Source: DATJUF01 sp035524095
Lineage (GTDB): Bacteria; Desulfobacterota; Binatia; Binatales; Binataceae
Direction of reading: 5' to 3'
DNA: 64,000 bases
Assembly: GCA_035524095.1 (NCBI GenBank)
Contig: DATKPK010000264.1
Location: forward strand, 1-64,000
This document shows, one piece after another, positions 35,691 through 45,301 of the stretch; within the stretch, counting starts at the first letter, position 1, and the number at the start of each line of letters is the position of its first letter. The notes under the pieces are model-generated. The model did not search any database and was not told the origin of the DNA. It saw only the letters and a list, made by a program, of their open reading frames with translations. Position numbers and translations under genes: made by a program.

Positions 35691-36407
35691 CTAGAACTTT
35701 TCTTTGAAGGGCCGCACTTCGAGCTCCATCGTCCAAGCACTGCGGTCCTGATGAGCCAGGTGCCAGTAAGTCTCGGCAATCGCATCCGGCTTGAGTAAGT
35801 CTTCGTCTTTGACGTTCGGCAGACGCTCGCGCAGACGTGGCAAGTCTATGATGCCATCAACATTGATCCACGCTACGTGAATGCCCTTTGGACCGAGGTC
35901 GCGGGCGAGCGCCTGCGCTAAGCCGCGCATCGCGAACTTCGCGGGCCCAAACGCGACCGATTTCGGCCCAGCCTTAACCCCGGCGGTCGCGCCAGTAAAG
36001 AGCATTACGCCATGGCCCCCCGCGATCATCGGAGAGGCGACTTCCTTCGCCGCGATGAATGCTCCGTAACTGTTCACGCGCCAGCTGGTCTCGAATTGCT
36101 CGGGCGAAATCTCCAGAACAGAGCCCCAGGTCCCGGAACCGGCGTTGTAGAGCAATACTTCAGGATCACCAAGGCGATCGCGGATTTGGCGGAAGGCCGC
36201 TTTGAGTTGCACGCTATCGCCGACGTCCGCCGGTACGGCAAGCGCAAGTTCACCTGAGGCTTTGACATCGTTCGCTAGCGACCTTAGGTAATCGCCGCTA
36301 CGGGCGACCATCGCGACGTTGTATTGCTTGGCGAAGCGGCGTACTAGCGCGGCGCCGAGCCCTGGTCCGACTCCGGTAACAACTGCTACGGGCTTGCTCT
36401 CAGCCAT
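35691..36407 (-). CDS. SDR-family protein, divergent subfamily (Tyr replaced by Phe)
   Basis: The 238-residue protein has VVTGVGPGLGAALVRRFAKQ and YNAGSG. Its active-site blocks FTGATAGVK and FGPAKFAMRG lack the classical serine and tyrosine but keep the lysine. The C-terminal IAETYWHLAHQDRSAWTME matches the two SDRs of the MarR-linked operon. It is a paralogue outside that operon, convergent with the PKD gene, so the subfamily has at least three members in this window. Confidence 0.87.
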   Translation of the reverse strand: MAESKPVAVVTGVGPGLGAALVRRFAKQYNVAMVARSGDYLRSLANDVKASGELALAVPADVGDSVQLKAAFRQIRDRLGDPEVLLYNAGSGTWGSVLEISPEQFETSWRVNSYGAFIAAKEVASPMIAGGHGVMLFTGATAGVKAGPKSVAFGPAKFAMRGLAQALARDLGPKGIHVAWINVDGIIDLPRLRERLPNVKDEDLLKPDAIAETYWHLAHQDRSAWTMELEVRPFKEKF

Positions 36408-36483
36408 TCTCTCCTCACTTCAGGCGCACCCTCTTACGAGCGTGCGCTTGGTTTCCCTCTAAGATCTACCCGCCGACCCGGCG

Positions 36484-37185
36484 TCAGTTTCCGGCGATAG
36501 GCAGAACGGTCACCTTTCCGCTTGCCAATGCATAGCGTGCCGCAACGATCTTTAGCTGGCCGCTCTTTACCAATGGCGCAAATGAGGTCTCAGCAGCAAG
36601 CTGTTTCGCGATCAACTCGGCATTAACGTTGATCGCATTGTTCAGAAGATCGCCGCTCATCCCCTTGGCCTCTCGCACCGCTGGATAGATATTCTTCAAC
36701 ATCGTGCCCGCCATCCGCTCAGGATACGAGCTAATCGCCGCTTTGACCGCGCCGCACTGATCGTGACCCATCACAACAATCAGCCGTACGCCCAGATGCA
36801 TGACCGAATAGGCCAGGCTTTCCAACACAAGGTTGTTGTAGGTATTGCCCGCGACCCGTGAGACGAAAATCGTCCCAATCCCTTGATCAAAGATAATCTC
36901 AGGCGGAACCCGCGAATCTGAGCAGGATAAGATCGCCGCAATCGGATGCTGATCCGCCGCCGACGGTCGCTGATCCGGATGTTCCGCAGCGTTACTCACA
37001 TAGCGCCGGTTGCCATCGAGCAGTTGTTGCAGGGCCTTGTCCGGCGGAACCGACGGCGCTGATGCGTCAGGCAGCGCTGAAGTTGCGACCCCCATTACCA
37101 TTACCAGCGAAAGTACCGAACCCAAAATTCCAACTAGCATCATGCCTCGCGTCCGTCTCACGACTTGTTTCCGATAATCACCCAT
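36484..37185 (-). CDS. Exported beta-class carbonic anhydrase
   Basis: The 233-residue protein contains the beta-CA zinc ligands in SCSDSRVPPE (Cys and the Asp-Arg dyad) and GHDQCGAVK (His and Cys), plus FVSRVAGNTY. It should convert CO2 and bicarbonate. An N-terminal extension with RRTRG followed by a hydrophobic stretch (LVGILGSVLSLVMVMGVA) indicates export or membrane anchoring, probably periplasmic. Most beta-CAs are cytosolic. No transporter is adjacent. The gene is divergent from the TPR lipoprotein gene. Confidence 0.92.
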   Translation of the reverse strand: MGDYRKQVVRRTRGMMLVGILGSVLSLVMVMGVATSALPDASAPSVPPDKALQQLLDGNRRYVSNAAEHPDQRPSAADQHPIAAILSCSDSRVPPEIIFDQGIGTIFVSRVAGNTYNNLVLESLAYSVMHLGVRLIVVMGHDQCGAVKAAISSYPERMAGTMLKNIYPAVREAKGMSGDLLNNAINVNAELIAKQLAAETSFAPLVKSGQLKIVAARYALASGKVTVLPIAGN

Positions 37186-37287
37186 CAGCCTTAACCCCCC
37201 TGTACCATCTCACTGAAAGTAGCCGACCCGCGCACGGTGAGCCAACAATTGACTCAGTGCGGCCCGTTTCCGCTAACCTGTAAGAGC

Positions 37288-37776
37288 ATGCGGACGCCGA
37301 TATCTCAGCGGATGGCTTCGATCGTTTTGTTGACCGTCGTTGCTCTCACAGGATGCATGCAGAATCAAATTGACGCCAACAATCGTCAACTTGAGGCTGA
37401 GCAAACTGAACTGGATCAGCTCAGACAGCAGGTAAAGGTCCTACAGAACCAGAGCGGTCAAGGTTCCTACACAACTCCGCCGATCGCCCCCAATGCTTGC
37501 GACTCCGATGTGATGAAAGACGCCACCCGTAAGGGTGGTGAGCGGATGGCTTCGGGCAATCCCGCGGACGCGGTTGGTTACTATCAGGACGCGGTGACCG
37601 CGTGCCCGGGCAGTGCCGAGGCACAGCTCAACCTCGCCCATGCTTATGAGATCACCGGTGACAATCCTGCCGCCCTTCAGCACTATCGGCTGGCCGCCGC
37701 CGCATCGGGACCGAATGCCAATCCCGCAGCCGTAAAGAAGGCTCGCGACGCCATTACTCGCTTGAGCTCCTCCTAA
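37288..37776 (+). CDS. TPR-containing lipoprotein
   Basis: The protein of about 162 residues begins MRTPISQRMASIVLLTVVALTGC, a signal peptide with the lipobox LTGC. It continues with a coiled-coil segment (NRQLEAEQTELDQLRQQVKVLQ) and two TPR-like units (AVGYYQDAVTACPGSAEAQLNLAHAYEITGDNPAALQHYRLAA). I use the ATG at 37288 because the longer frame adds residues before the signal. The protein is likely anchored in a membrane as a scaffold. A terminator-like hairpin follows at 37792-37819. Confidence 0.87.
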   Translation: MRTPISQRMASIVLLTVVALTGCMQNQIDANNRQLEAEQTELDQLRQQVKVLQNQSGQGSYTTPPIAPNACDSDVMKDATRKGGERMASGNPADAVGYYQDAVTACPGSAEAQLNLAHAYEITGDNPAALQHYRLAAAASGPNANPAAVKKARDAITRLSSS

Positions 37777-37791
37777 TGGAACTTCCGCTGT

Positions 37792-37819
37792 CGGCGGGAA
37801 CCAAACTTTAGTTCCGCCG
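37792..37819 (+). terminator. Terminator-like hairpin
   Basis: CGGCGGGAAC (37792-37801) pairs with GTTCCGCCG (37811-37819) with one bulged G and a nine-base loop. It is followed by a short TTTA and lies 16 bases after the TPR lipoprotein stop. The T-run is weak. Confidence 0.45.
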
Positions 37820-37915
37820 TTTACCGATCGAGCTAGTTCGGCGTGAGACCCTTGGGTGAGCTTCTGGGGAGAGGCGCACCGTGATGGAGGGACCGAGCCG
37901 CTAAGGGGATAGAGC

Positions 37916-38350
37916 ATGAGTTCGCGACTGTGTTCGGTGTCGTCTGAAGCGGCCGGCCAGGCCGGCGAAGCTGGGGTGATTCTGCCCTGCCAGTACCATG
38001 ACCTCTCGGGCGGAGGTTACCGGCTAACCGGTGAACAGCGGCTGATGCTGGCGCTGCTGGCCGATGCGATTAATGTCTATCAGAAAGGCGCACTTTCCGG
38101 AGCGTTGCGGGCCCGGAGGCTCTACGCCGACGCTGAGCAATGGATTATGACCGACCGGCCGGGGCTGTGCGGGCTGGCCTTTCCCACCGTATGCGAAGCG
38201 CTCGGGATTAACGCTACGCGCCTGCGCCGACGCCTGCTTGACTGGAAGTATTCACTGCGCCATCAGCATGGCGATCGCTCGGCATTGCACTTCCAAACGC
38301 CCCATCGGGAGCGCCGCCCCCTCGCACCGCGCCAGATTTCAAGCAATTAG
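37916..38350 (+). CDS. Hypothetical protein of a small conserved family, possibly DNA-related
   Basis: The 144-residue protein is preceded by AAGGGG and starts at ATG 37916. Its core reads LTGEQRLMLALLADAINVYQ, then LRARRLYADAEQWIMTDRPG, then FPTVCEALGINATRLRRRLLDW. The last block looks like a short helix-turn-helix. I recognise this arrangement as recurring in hypothetical proteins of deltaproteobacterial-type genomes but cannot name a family function. There is no signal peptide. The C-terminal tail is basic and rich in His and Arg, compatible with nucleic-acid binding. Confidence 0.7.
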   Translation: MSSRLCSVSSEAAGQAGEAGVILPCQYHDLSGGGYRLTGEQRLMLALLADAINVYQKGALSGALRARRLYADAEQWIMTDRPGLCGLAFPTVCEALGINATRLRRRLLDWKYSLRHQHGDRSALHFQTPHRERRPLAPRQISSN

Positions 38351-38591
38351 GTATCGCTCAAGTAGATTCTCGGCGCCTCGCAAGGAAGAAGAGCGCGGAA
38401 GTTGTCAGAAACAGATTGTGTCGGGTCCCCTCGGTCTGCGCAGTGGCGTGGATCTGTCTCATCCGCTGACAGACAAAGCACTCTCGTTGCGTTTGGTCAT
38501 TCCCTCTGCGGTGCGGTAAATCAAGGCGATGGCTGAGCATTCGGTTTGATTAGCCAGTCTTTGAAGTGTCCGAGGCAGGAGGATTTTCCAC

Positions 38592-39392
38592 TTGAGCAAC
38601 GTTAAGGACGTATTCAGCGTCGCCGGCAAAGTGACGGTCATCACCGGTGGCGGCACTGGAATCGGTATCGCGATCGCCCGTGAATTCGCGTTGCGCGATG
38701 CGCCGGTTCTAATCGCGAGCCGTAACGCCGAGCACCTCGAGCCGGTTCGCGACGAGATTCGCAAGCTCGGCGGGAATTGCGAGATGACTGTCTGCGACGT
38801 TCGTGACGCGGCCCAATGCGACGCGATGATTGCCGAAGCTGTGAAGCACTTCGGGCGACTCGACGTGATGATCAATAACCATGGCGCGAGTATAACTGCC
38901 CCGAGCATGAAGCTCTCAGCGAATGCTTGGCGAACGGTCGTCGCGATCAATTTGGATGGCACTTTCCATTGCTCTAAAGCGGCCGCGCGCCAGTTTATGG
39001 AACAGAAGAGCGGCGGTTGCATAATCAACTTGGGTTCTACAGCCGGAGTACGCGGCTCGGCCACGATGCTTCCCTATGCCGCCTCGAAGGCTGCGATCGC
39101 CAAGTTGACGGAGTCGCATGCGGCGGAATGGGGACGTTATCAGATCCGCGTCAACTGTATCGCGCCAGGACCGGTCACGACCGCCGGAGCCGCTGAACGC
39201 ATCTGGCCTAACGAGGCGGTCAAGAACAGCCAATTGCGAGCGCGGGCGTTAGGCCGATTCGGAGTCCCGGAGGATATCGCCTATCCTTGTCTCTTCCTCG
39301 CCTCCGAGGCCGCCTCCTGGATGAACGGCGCGACGATGGTCATTGATGGCGGCGACATCCGCGATTCCGACGCCGTCTCACTCGGCCTTTAA
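38592..39392 (+). CDS. Classical SDR oxidoreductase (FabG-like)
   Basis: The 266-residue protein starts at a TTG with AGGAGG upstream. It has ITGGGTGIGIAIAREFALRD, a SRNAEHLE cofactor-choice segment favouring NADP(H), NNHGAS, NLGSTAGV with the catalytic Ser, and YAASK with the Tyr and Lys. It begins a plus-strand run with an acyl-CoA dehydrogenase and two MaoC-type genes. A 2,4-dienoyl-CoA reductase or 3-hydroxyacyl-CoA dehydrogenase role is therefore plausible. Confidence 0.9.
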   Translation: MSNVKDVFSVAGKVTVITGGGTGIGIAIAREFALRDAPVLIASRNAEHLEPVRDEIRKLGGNCEMTVCDVRDAAQCDAMIAEAVKHFGRLDVMINNHGASITAPSMKLSANAWRTVVAINLDGTFHCSKAAARQFMEQKSGGCIINLGSTAGVRGSATMLPYAASKAAIAKLTESHAAEWGRYQIRVNCIAPGPVTTAGAAERIWPNEAVKNSQLRARALGRFGVPEDIAYPCLFLASEAASWMNGATMVIDGGDIRDSDAVSLGL

Positions 39393-39515
39393 GTGTCTGA
39401 GCGCCATCATTCGCTTGTCGGAAGAGACTCCGCATGGTATCCGAAAACCCGCAAGCGTATTGACGGAGCGCCTGAATTCAATTGCGCATTGGCGGCGCAA
39501 GGAGTGTGATTCAGC

Positions 39516-40646
39516 TTGGATTTTGGATTCAGCGAAGAGCAGGAGATGCTGCGGCAGAGCGCTCGCAGCCTGCTGGAAAAAGAATGTCCGAGCACACTGG
39601 TCCGCCATCTGATGGAAGACGAGCGGGGCTATGATCCAGCCTTATGGCAGAAACTTGCTGAACTCGGATGGCTCGGTTTGGTCATTCCGGAAGATCACGG
39701 CGGCGCGGGCCTTTCCTATGTTGATCTGGTTCTCGTGCTCGAGGAGATGGGCAGCGTGCTGCTGCCCTCACCGTTTATCTGGACGGTGATGTTTGCCGAA
39801 GCGATCAAGCGTGCTGGAAGCGCCGAGCAAAAACGCTCTCTCCTCCCTGAAATCGCAGGCGCCAATCTGATTGGCACCGTCGCATGGCAGGAACCGTCAG
39901 GATCATGGAGTGCGGACGGCATCGCAATGGCTGCACGTCCCGTAGGCGGTGGTTTCGCGCTCGACGGCGTCAAACTTTTTGTCAATGACGGTCATGTCGC
40001 CGACTATATTCTGGTGGCTGCGCGCACCAGCGGGCATGGTGAGGACGGCATAACCCTATTCGCCCTCGACTCCGAGCGTATAGGAATCTCCGCGACACCG
40101 CTCAAGACCATGGACCAGACTCGCAAACTCACCGAGCTAAAATTCAGCGGTGTCAAGGCGGCTGCGGATGACATCGTCGGCAGCGTCGATACTGGATGGC
40201 AAACCCTCGCCGCGGTACTGGATCGCGGCAAGGTGATGCTCGCCGCTGAGATGATGGGGGGCGCGCAAAAGGTCCTCGACATGACGGTGGACTACGCCAA
40301 AGTACGGGTCCAGTTCGGACGCCCGATCGGCGGCTTTCAAGCGGTGCAGCACAAGTGTGCGAATATGATGGTGGATATCGAGGGCGCCAAGTCTGCGGTC
40401 TACTACGCATCGTGGGCGGTGAGTAACGACCATCCGGAGGCGGCGCTGGCCGCCTCGGTCGCGAAGGCGGCTGCGTCCGACGCTTATCGGCGTGTTTCTG
40501 CGGAAGGCATCCAGCTTCATGGCGGCATCGGCTTCACTTGGGACCACGACCTCCATCTCTATTTCAAGCGCGCGAAATCGGCCGAATTCACCTTCGGCGA
40601 TGGTGCCTGGAATCGCGAACTGGTCGCCCAGGCGATTAATCTCTAA
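39516..40646 (+). CDS. Acyl-CoA dehydrogenase
   Basis: The 376-residue protein starts at a TTG with GGAG upstream and shows all three ACAD domains. The N-terminal helical part starts LDFGFSEEQEMLRQSARSLL. The beta domain includes WQEPSGSWSADGI and LDGVKLFVNDGHVADYILVA. The C-terminal helical domain includes VQFGRPIGGFQAVQHKCANM and IQLHGGIGFTWDHDLHLYFKRA. It uses FAD to form the 2,3-enoyl-CoA. The clade resembles the ACADs that act in sterol or cyclic-acid degradation more than straight-chain FadE, and those usually work as heteromers. No partner subunit is adjacent. Confidence 0.92.
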   Translation: MDFGFSEEQEMLRQSARSLLEKECPSTLVRHLMEDERGYDPALWQKLAELGWLGLVIPEDHGGAGLSYVDLVLVLEEMGSVLLPSPFIWTVMFAEAIKRAGSAEQKRSLLPEIAGANLIGTVAWQEPSGSWSADGIAMAARPVGGGFALDGVKLFVNDGHVADYILVAARTSGHGEDGITLFALDSERIGISATPLKTMDQTRKLTELKFSGVKAAADDIVGSVDTGWQTLAAVLDRGKVMLAAEMMGGAQKVLDMTVDYAKVRVQFGRPIGGFQAVQHKCANMMVDIEGAKSAVYYASWAVSNDHPEAALAASVAKAAASDAYRRVSAEGIQLHGGIGFTWDHDLHLYFKRAKSAEFTFGDGAWNRELVAQAINL

Positions 40647-40716
40647 TAACTACGACTTTGGATGGCCCCGGCAATAAGTAAGCGCGTGGGCGCGTGCAGG
40701 CAAGGAAGATAGCTCA

Positions 40717-41175
40717 ATGGCAATCGACAAGAGTCTTGTAGGAAAGACCGGCAAGCCGTTCACGATGCCGATCGAATGGAGCAAAGTGCGCGAGTTCGCC
40801 CGCGCGATTCGCGACCCCAATCCGGTCTATTTCGATCCTGAACTCGCAAAAATCGAGGCTGGCGGCATCCCAATACCACCGACCTTTTTGCAGGTCGCCG
40901 CCTTTTGGCAGGACAGCGAGTCGGTGCCGACCGCGCAGTTTGATATCCGGCGAATCCTCCATGGCGAACAGGAATTCGAATTCTTCAAACCGATCTATGT
41001 CGGTGACGTGCTGACCGGAACCGCCCGCATTGCCGATGTGTTCGAGCGCGAGGGCGGTCGCGGCGGCAAGATGACCTTCATGGTCACCGAAATTGAATAC
41101 AAGAATCAGAAAGGCGAGAAAGTCGCCGTGGCGCGCGGCACCTTGATCGAGACCGGCCAGGCGGTCACTGGCTAA
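40717..41175 (+). CDS. MaoC-type hydratase subunit, N-terminal (FAS1-like) class
   Basis: The 152-residue hotdog protein matches MaoC_dehydrat_N (PF13452). It has VREFARAIRDPNPVYFDPELA, IPIPPTFLQVAAFW and LHGEQEFEFFKPIYVGDVLTG. Where catalytic MaoC proteins have D-x(4)-H it has DPNPVYF with Tyr in place of His, so it is probably the non-catalytic partner. The next gene encodes a catalytic-type MaoC protein, mirroring HadA/HadB pairs that form (R)-specific hydratase heterodimers. A 56-base gap separates the genes. Confidence 0.88.
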   Translation: MAIDKSLVGKTGKPFTMPIEWSKVREFARAIRDPNPVYFDPELAKIEAGGIPIPPTFLQVAAFWQDSESVPTAQFDIRRILHGEQEFEFFKPIYVGDVLTGTARIADVFEREGGRGGKMTFMVTEIEYKNQKGEKVAVARGTLIETGQAVTG

Positions 41176-41231
41176 CGACCCGCTTCCTTGATTCGATTTG
41201 TTGCTGCTGAGCCAGCGATGAGGAAATAAGC

Positions 41232-41654
41232 ATGGCATCCAAAATTAAATATGACGCGGTTAAAGTTGGCGACGAGATACCGGCGATTGTGATCGATCAT
41301 GTCGCGCGGCCGGACTTCGTCCGCTATGCGGGCGCATCAGGCGATTTCGTTCCCCTTCATTACGATCAGACGTTTGTCGAAGCCGCCGGTATTCCCACGG
41401 TCTTTGCCCAAGGGATGTGGACGGCAGGGTGTCTCTCGCGATGCCTCACCGATTTCGCCGGCGCAGGCCAAGTCCGCCGCTTCAAGGTTCGCTTCGCACG
41501 CCAGGTGTGGCCGGGGGATACGTTGACGTGCCGTGGCAAAGTTACCTCTAAGAGCGACAAGAACGGCGAGAAATTAATCGAAGGCGATCTCGAGGTGGTC
41601 AATCAAAAGGGCGAAGCGACCGTCAAGGGCGCATTTGTCGTGACTGCTGCCTAA
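41232..41654 (+). CDS. MaoC-type (R)-specific enoyl-CoA hydratase subunit
   Basis: The 140-residue hotdog protein keeps the hydratase 2 motif YAGASGDFVPLHYDQTFVEAAG with the catalytic Asp and His, followed by VFAQGMWTAGCLSRCLTDF and FKVRFARQVWPGDTLTCRGKV. It is the likely catalytic half of a heterodimer with the preceding protein. It acts on enoyl-CoA made by the acyl-CoA dehydrogenase encoded upstream. The four genes 38592-41654 read as a short beta-oxidation-like operon. Confidence 0.9.
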   Translation: MASKIKYDAVKVGDEIPAIVIDHVARPDFVRYAGASGDFVPLHYDQTFVEAAGIPTVFAQGMWTAGCLSRCLTDFAGAGQVRRFKVRFARQVWPGDTLTCRGKVTSKSDKNGEKLIEGDLEVVNQKGEATVKGAFVVTAA

Positions 41655-41880
41655 TTCAGATTCAAGTCGGCTATATGGCCGAAGCATAGCCGCTTATTGC
41701 GTGCAATTAGCCACGCAATTTGCTCGTACACTTGATTGCTGCATCGCGCTGGCATAACCGCTATACCAGACCTGTCACTAGTGGTTATTCGCGCTTGGCA
41801 AGAACGGGCTGGCTTTTCGGGCCGACCTTGTCGGCGCGTAATCAACTTTCAGAGTCCCGGCGCGACGGTTACGGTACGGA

Positions 41881-43335
41881 ATGGACCAGCCACGCTATGT
41901 GATCATACACGGCCACTTTTATCAGCCGCCGCGCGACAGCCCTTGGACTGGCCTGATTCTGCCCGAAGCCGGCGCCGCGCCATTCGCTAATTGGAACGAA
42001 CGCATTCTGAGTGAATGCTACAATGCCAACGCCCGCGCCCACGTGACGGCCGACCGGCTCGTCCGGATCTGCAACAATTACGAGGCTCTTAACTTTGACC
42101 TCGGGCCTACTCTCGCAGGATGGCTGGAACATCACGGGAAACTCGCCTATCGGGCTTTCCAGCGCGGCGATGAACTCAGCGTCGAACTTTACGGCGGCCA
42201 CGGCAACGCCATCGCTCAGTCATATAGCCACTCGATCTTGCCGCTGCTGAATGACCGCGACCGCGCAATCCAAATCGAGTGGGGTATCCGCGACTTTCTC
42301 TACCGCTTCAAGCGCCGTCCGGAAGGAATCTGGCTGCCGGAGTGTGCCGTCGACGACGCCACTCTAGCTTCTATCGCAAACGCTGGCCTTAACTTTACGA
42401 TTCTCGCGCCGGAGCAGGGCCACTTCGACTCAAGTATCAACTCGATCCATACCGCCGGACCATTTCTGTGGCAACGCGGTGGCGAAGAAGTTGCCATATT
42501 CCGATACAGCCGGGAGCTTTCGGCTCAGGTATCCTTCGGTGAAGCCCTGAATGACGGACTCGCTCTGGCCAATAAGATCGCTGCCTGCGCTGCCGATCTG
42601 GCTCCGGGCGCCGCACTGATGATTGCCACTGACGGCGAAACCTTCGGTCATCATAAGCGGATGGGCGCGGCGGAACTTGCGCGCGCGGTTGCAACCTTGC
42701 AGGAACGCGACGGGATTGTTCTGACGAATTGCGCGCAATACCTGGTCACGCACCGGCCGTCCGGTACCTTCACGATAGACGGTGCATCTTCGTGGAGTTG
42801 CCCCCATGGCGTCGATCGTTGGCGGAGGGATTGTGGCTGCCGAATAGACGCGGTCACTACCCAGCACTGGCGCCAGCCACTCCGCGAGGCGATGGAGTTC
42901 GTCAAGTATCACTCGTCGGACGTCTACGATCGGTTCGCCGCTGAAATTGTTTCAGACGCTATGGCCGCGTTGATGGAATCGATGCGCGTTATGGTAAATC
43001 CTGACAGCGTCATCAGCGATGGCTTCTTCAAGCAACATAAGGTTGCCGGCGAGGAAAAGCAGATTCGCCTGATGCGTTTGTTTGAGATGGAACGAGCGGC
43101 GCATGCGGCAATGACTAGTTGCGCATGGTTTTTTGACGACTTCGGCGGGCCGGAAGGTCGCGTGGCGCTAAAGTGGGCGGCCCGCGCAGTGGAACTGGCC
43201 GCTGAAGTCGCGCCAAGTATTGAAAATGAACTGTTGGCGCGGCTGCGCGCGATCCATTCGAACCGCCGCGAGGTCGGCGACGCCGCTACATTGTATTTGA
43301 GTCTGAAGACGCGCGAAGCGCGCGGGAGGGTTTAG
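41881..43335 (+). CDS. Glycoside hydrolase family 57 protein with partial DUF3536
   Basis: The 484-residue protein has the GH57 N-terminal motif [13 protein letters not shown] (residues 10-22), [24 protein letters not shown] with Glu154 as likely nucleophile, and [13 protein letters not shown] with Asp251 as likely acid/base. The C-terminal [24 protein letters not shown] begins the DUF3536 domain. Relatives that I recall are near 800 residues, so this is a short form. GH57 enzymes are alpha-glucan hydrolases or branching enzymes. The gene stops five bases before acetyl-CoA synthetase, so the two are co-transcribed. Confidence 0.88.
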   Translation: MDQPRYVIIHGHFYQPPRDSPWTGLILPEAGAAPFANWNERILSECYNANARAHVTADRLVRICNNYEALNFDLGPTLAGWLEHHGKLAYRAFQRGDELSVELYGGHGNAIAQSYSHSILPLLNDRDRAIQIEWGIRDFLYRFKRRPEGIWLPECAVDDATLASIANAGLNFTILAPEQGHFDSSINSIHTAGPFLWQRGGEEVAIFRYSRELSAQVSFGEALNDGLALANKIAACAADLAPGAALMIATDGETFGHHKRMGAAELARAVATLQERDGIVLTNCAQYLVTHRPSGTFTIDGASSWSCPHGVDRWRRDCGCRIDAVTTQHWRQPLREAMEFVKYHSSDVYDRFAAEIVSDAMAALMESMRVMVNPDSVISDGFFKQHKVAGEEKQIRLMRLFEMERAAHAAMTSCAWFFDDFGGPEGRVALKWAARAVELAAEVAPSIENELLARLRAIHSNRREVGDAATLYLSLKTREARGRV

Positions 43336-43339
43336 TTCG

Positions 43340-45301
43340 ATGGCTTCCAACGATGGCGCACATGAAATTCAATCTATGCTCCGCGAAGAGCGGAAGTTCC
43401 CGCCTCCCGCCGATTTTGTCGGTCACGCCGAAGTCAAAGGGCTCGATGCTTATGACGAATTGCAGCGCCAGGCCGACCGCGATCCAGAGGGCTTCTGGGC
43501 TGAACGGGCTAGCGAATTGGCGTGGTACAAGCCTTTCAATCGTGTGCTGGAATGGAAGCCGCCCTTCGCCAAATGGTTCATAGGTGGCGAACTTAATGCT
43601 TCCTACAATTGCCTCGATCGGCATCTCAAAGGACCGCGCCGAAACAAAGTAGCCCTGGTTTGGGAGGGCGAGCCCGGCGATTCGCGGGTGCTGACCTACC
43701 AAATGCTAGCCGACGAGGTTTCGCGTTGCGCCAACGCCCTCAAAAGCCTTGGTATCCAGGACGGAGATCGCGTCGCTATCTATATGCCGTTGGTGCCCGA
43801 GGCCGTAATCGCGATGCTGGCGTGTGCGCGGATCGGTGCGATCCACTCGGTCATTTTTGGTGGTTTCTCATCGGAAGCGCTGGTTGATCGCATCAATGAC
43901 GCTGAAGCTAAGCTCGTCATCACCGCTGATGGCGGATGGCGCCGTGGTTCAATCGTCGATTTGAAGGATAACGTCGACCAGGCACTAAAACGCTGCCCAA
44001 CCGTCGCGAAGTGCGTCGTCTTGAAGCGCACCGGTAACAAGATCGATATGCACCATGGACGCGACGTTTGGTGGGATGAACTGGTCTCCCGCCAGAGTCC
44101 GAATTGCGAACCGGTCGCGGTCGATTCTGAGCATCCGCTGTTCACGCTTTATACTTCTGGCACGACCGGCAAGCCGAAAGGCGTCGTCCACACCACTGGC
44201 GGTTACCTTGTCCACGTTGCCGCGACGATGAAGTGGGTATTCGACATCAAGGAAGATGACATCTACTGGTGCACCGCCGATATCGGCTGGATTACCGGCC
44301 ATAGCTATGTCGCCTACGGACCGCTGGCCGCCGGTGCAACAGTTATGATGTACGAGGGCGCGCCGAATTTCCCCGAGAACGATCGCTTTTGGGCGATTAT
44401 CGAAAAGTACCGCGTCAATATCCTCTATACCGCCCCGACCGCCATCCGCACTTTTATCAAATGGGGCGATTCGTGGGTCAAGAAACATGACCTTTCGACC
44501 CTGCGGCTGCTGGGCACCGTCGGTGAGCCAATCAACCCGGAGGCCTGGATTTGGTACCACGAAACCATTGGTGGCAAACGTTGCCCGATCGTCGATACCT
44601 GGTGGCAAACCGAGACAGGCGGCATCATGATCGCCCCAGTGCCGGGAGCAATCGCCACCAAGCCGGGCTCAGCGACGCGCCCGCTGCCTGGCATTGCCGC
44701 TGATATCGTCACGCGGGAAGGTCAATCGGTCGGCCCCAATGAGGGCGGGCTGCTTGTGGTCAAGCGGCCATGGCCCGGGATGCTGCGGACCATATTCCGC
44801 GATCCAGAGCGCTACGAAAAACAATATTTCAGCCAGATTGAAAATACTTACTTCACCGGCGATGGCGCCCGGCGTGACGACGATGGCTACTTCTGGATTA
44901 TGGGTCGGGTCGACGACGTAATTAACGTTTCCGGTCATCGGCTGGGCACGATGGAAATCGAAAGCGCCTTGGTGTCCCATCCGATGGTTGCAGAGGCTGC
45001 GGTGGTTGGACGGCCGGACGATATGAAGGGGCAGGCGGTGGTTGCCTTCGTAACATTAGAGGGCGGGCGCAAGGGTGACGGCAAACTGCGTGACGAATTA
45101 CGCCAGCACGTCGTCAAGGAGATTGGCGCGTTGGCCCGTCCCGACGATCTCCGCTTCAGCGATGCGTTGCCCAAGACGCGCAGCGGCAAGATCATGAGGC
45201 GGTTGTTGCGCCAGATTGCTTCAGGGGATCAGACGCTCGGCGATACTACAACGTTAGAAGATCTCTCCGTACTCTCGAAATTGCGTGAGGATGACGAATG
45301 A
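43340..45301 (+). CDS. acsA: Acetyl-CoA synthetase (AMP-forming)
   Basis: The 653-residue protein has the full ACS signature. It shows the [20 protein letters not shown]-loop, the [14 protein letters not shown] and [11 protein letters not shown] acetate/adenylate pocket, [30 protein letters not shown], and the C-terminal [12 protein letters not shown] whose Lys is the regulatory acetylation site in other bacteria. It makes acetyl-CoA from acetate, ATP and CoA. GGGAGG precedes the ATG at 43340, overlapping the end of the GH57 gene. Confidence 0.96.
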   Translation: MASNDGAHEIQSMLREERKFPPPADFVGHAEVKGLDAYDELQRQADRDPEGFWAERASELAWYKPFNRVLEWKPPFAKWFIGGELNASYNCLDRHLKGPRRNKVALVWEGEPGDSRVLTYQMLADEVSRCANALKSLGIQDGDRVAIYMPLVPEAVIAMLACARIGAIHSVIFGGFSSEALVDRINDAEAKLVITADGGWRRGSIVDLKDNVDQALKRCPTVAKCVVLKRTGNKIDMHHGRDVWWDELVSRQSPNCEPVAVDSEHPLFTLYTSGTTGKPKGVVHTTGGYLVHVAATMKWVFDIKEDDIYWCTADIGWITGHSYVAYGPLAAGATVMMYEGAPNFPENDRFWAIIEKYRVNILYTAPTAIRTFIKWGDSWVKKHDLSTLRLLGTVGEPINPEAWIWYHETIGGKRCPIVDTWWQTETGGIMIAPVPGAIATKPGSATRPLPGIAADIVTREGQSVGPNEGGLLVVKRPWPGMLRTIFRDPERYEKQYFSQIENTYFTGDGARRDDDGYFWIMGRVDDVINVSGHRLGTMEIESALVSHPMVAEAAVVGRPDDMKGQAVVAFVTLEGGRKGDGKLRDELRQHVVKEIGALARPDDLRFSDALPKTRSGKIMRRLLRQIASGDQTLGDTTTLEDLSVLSKLREDDE

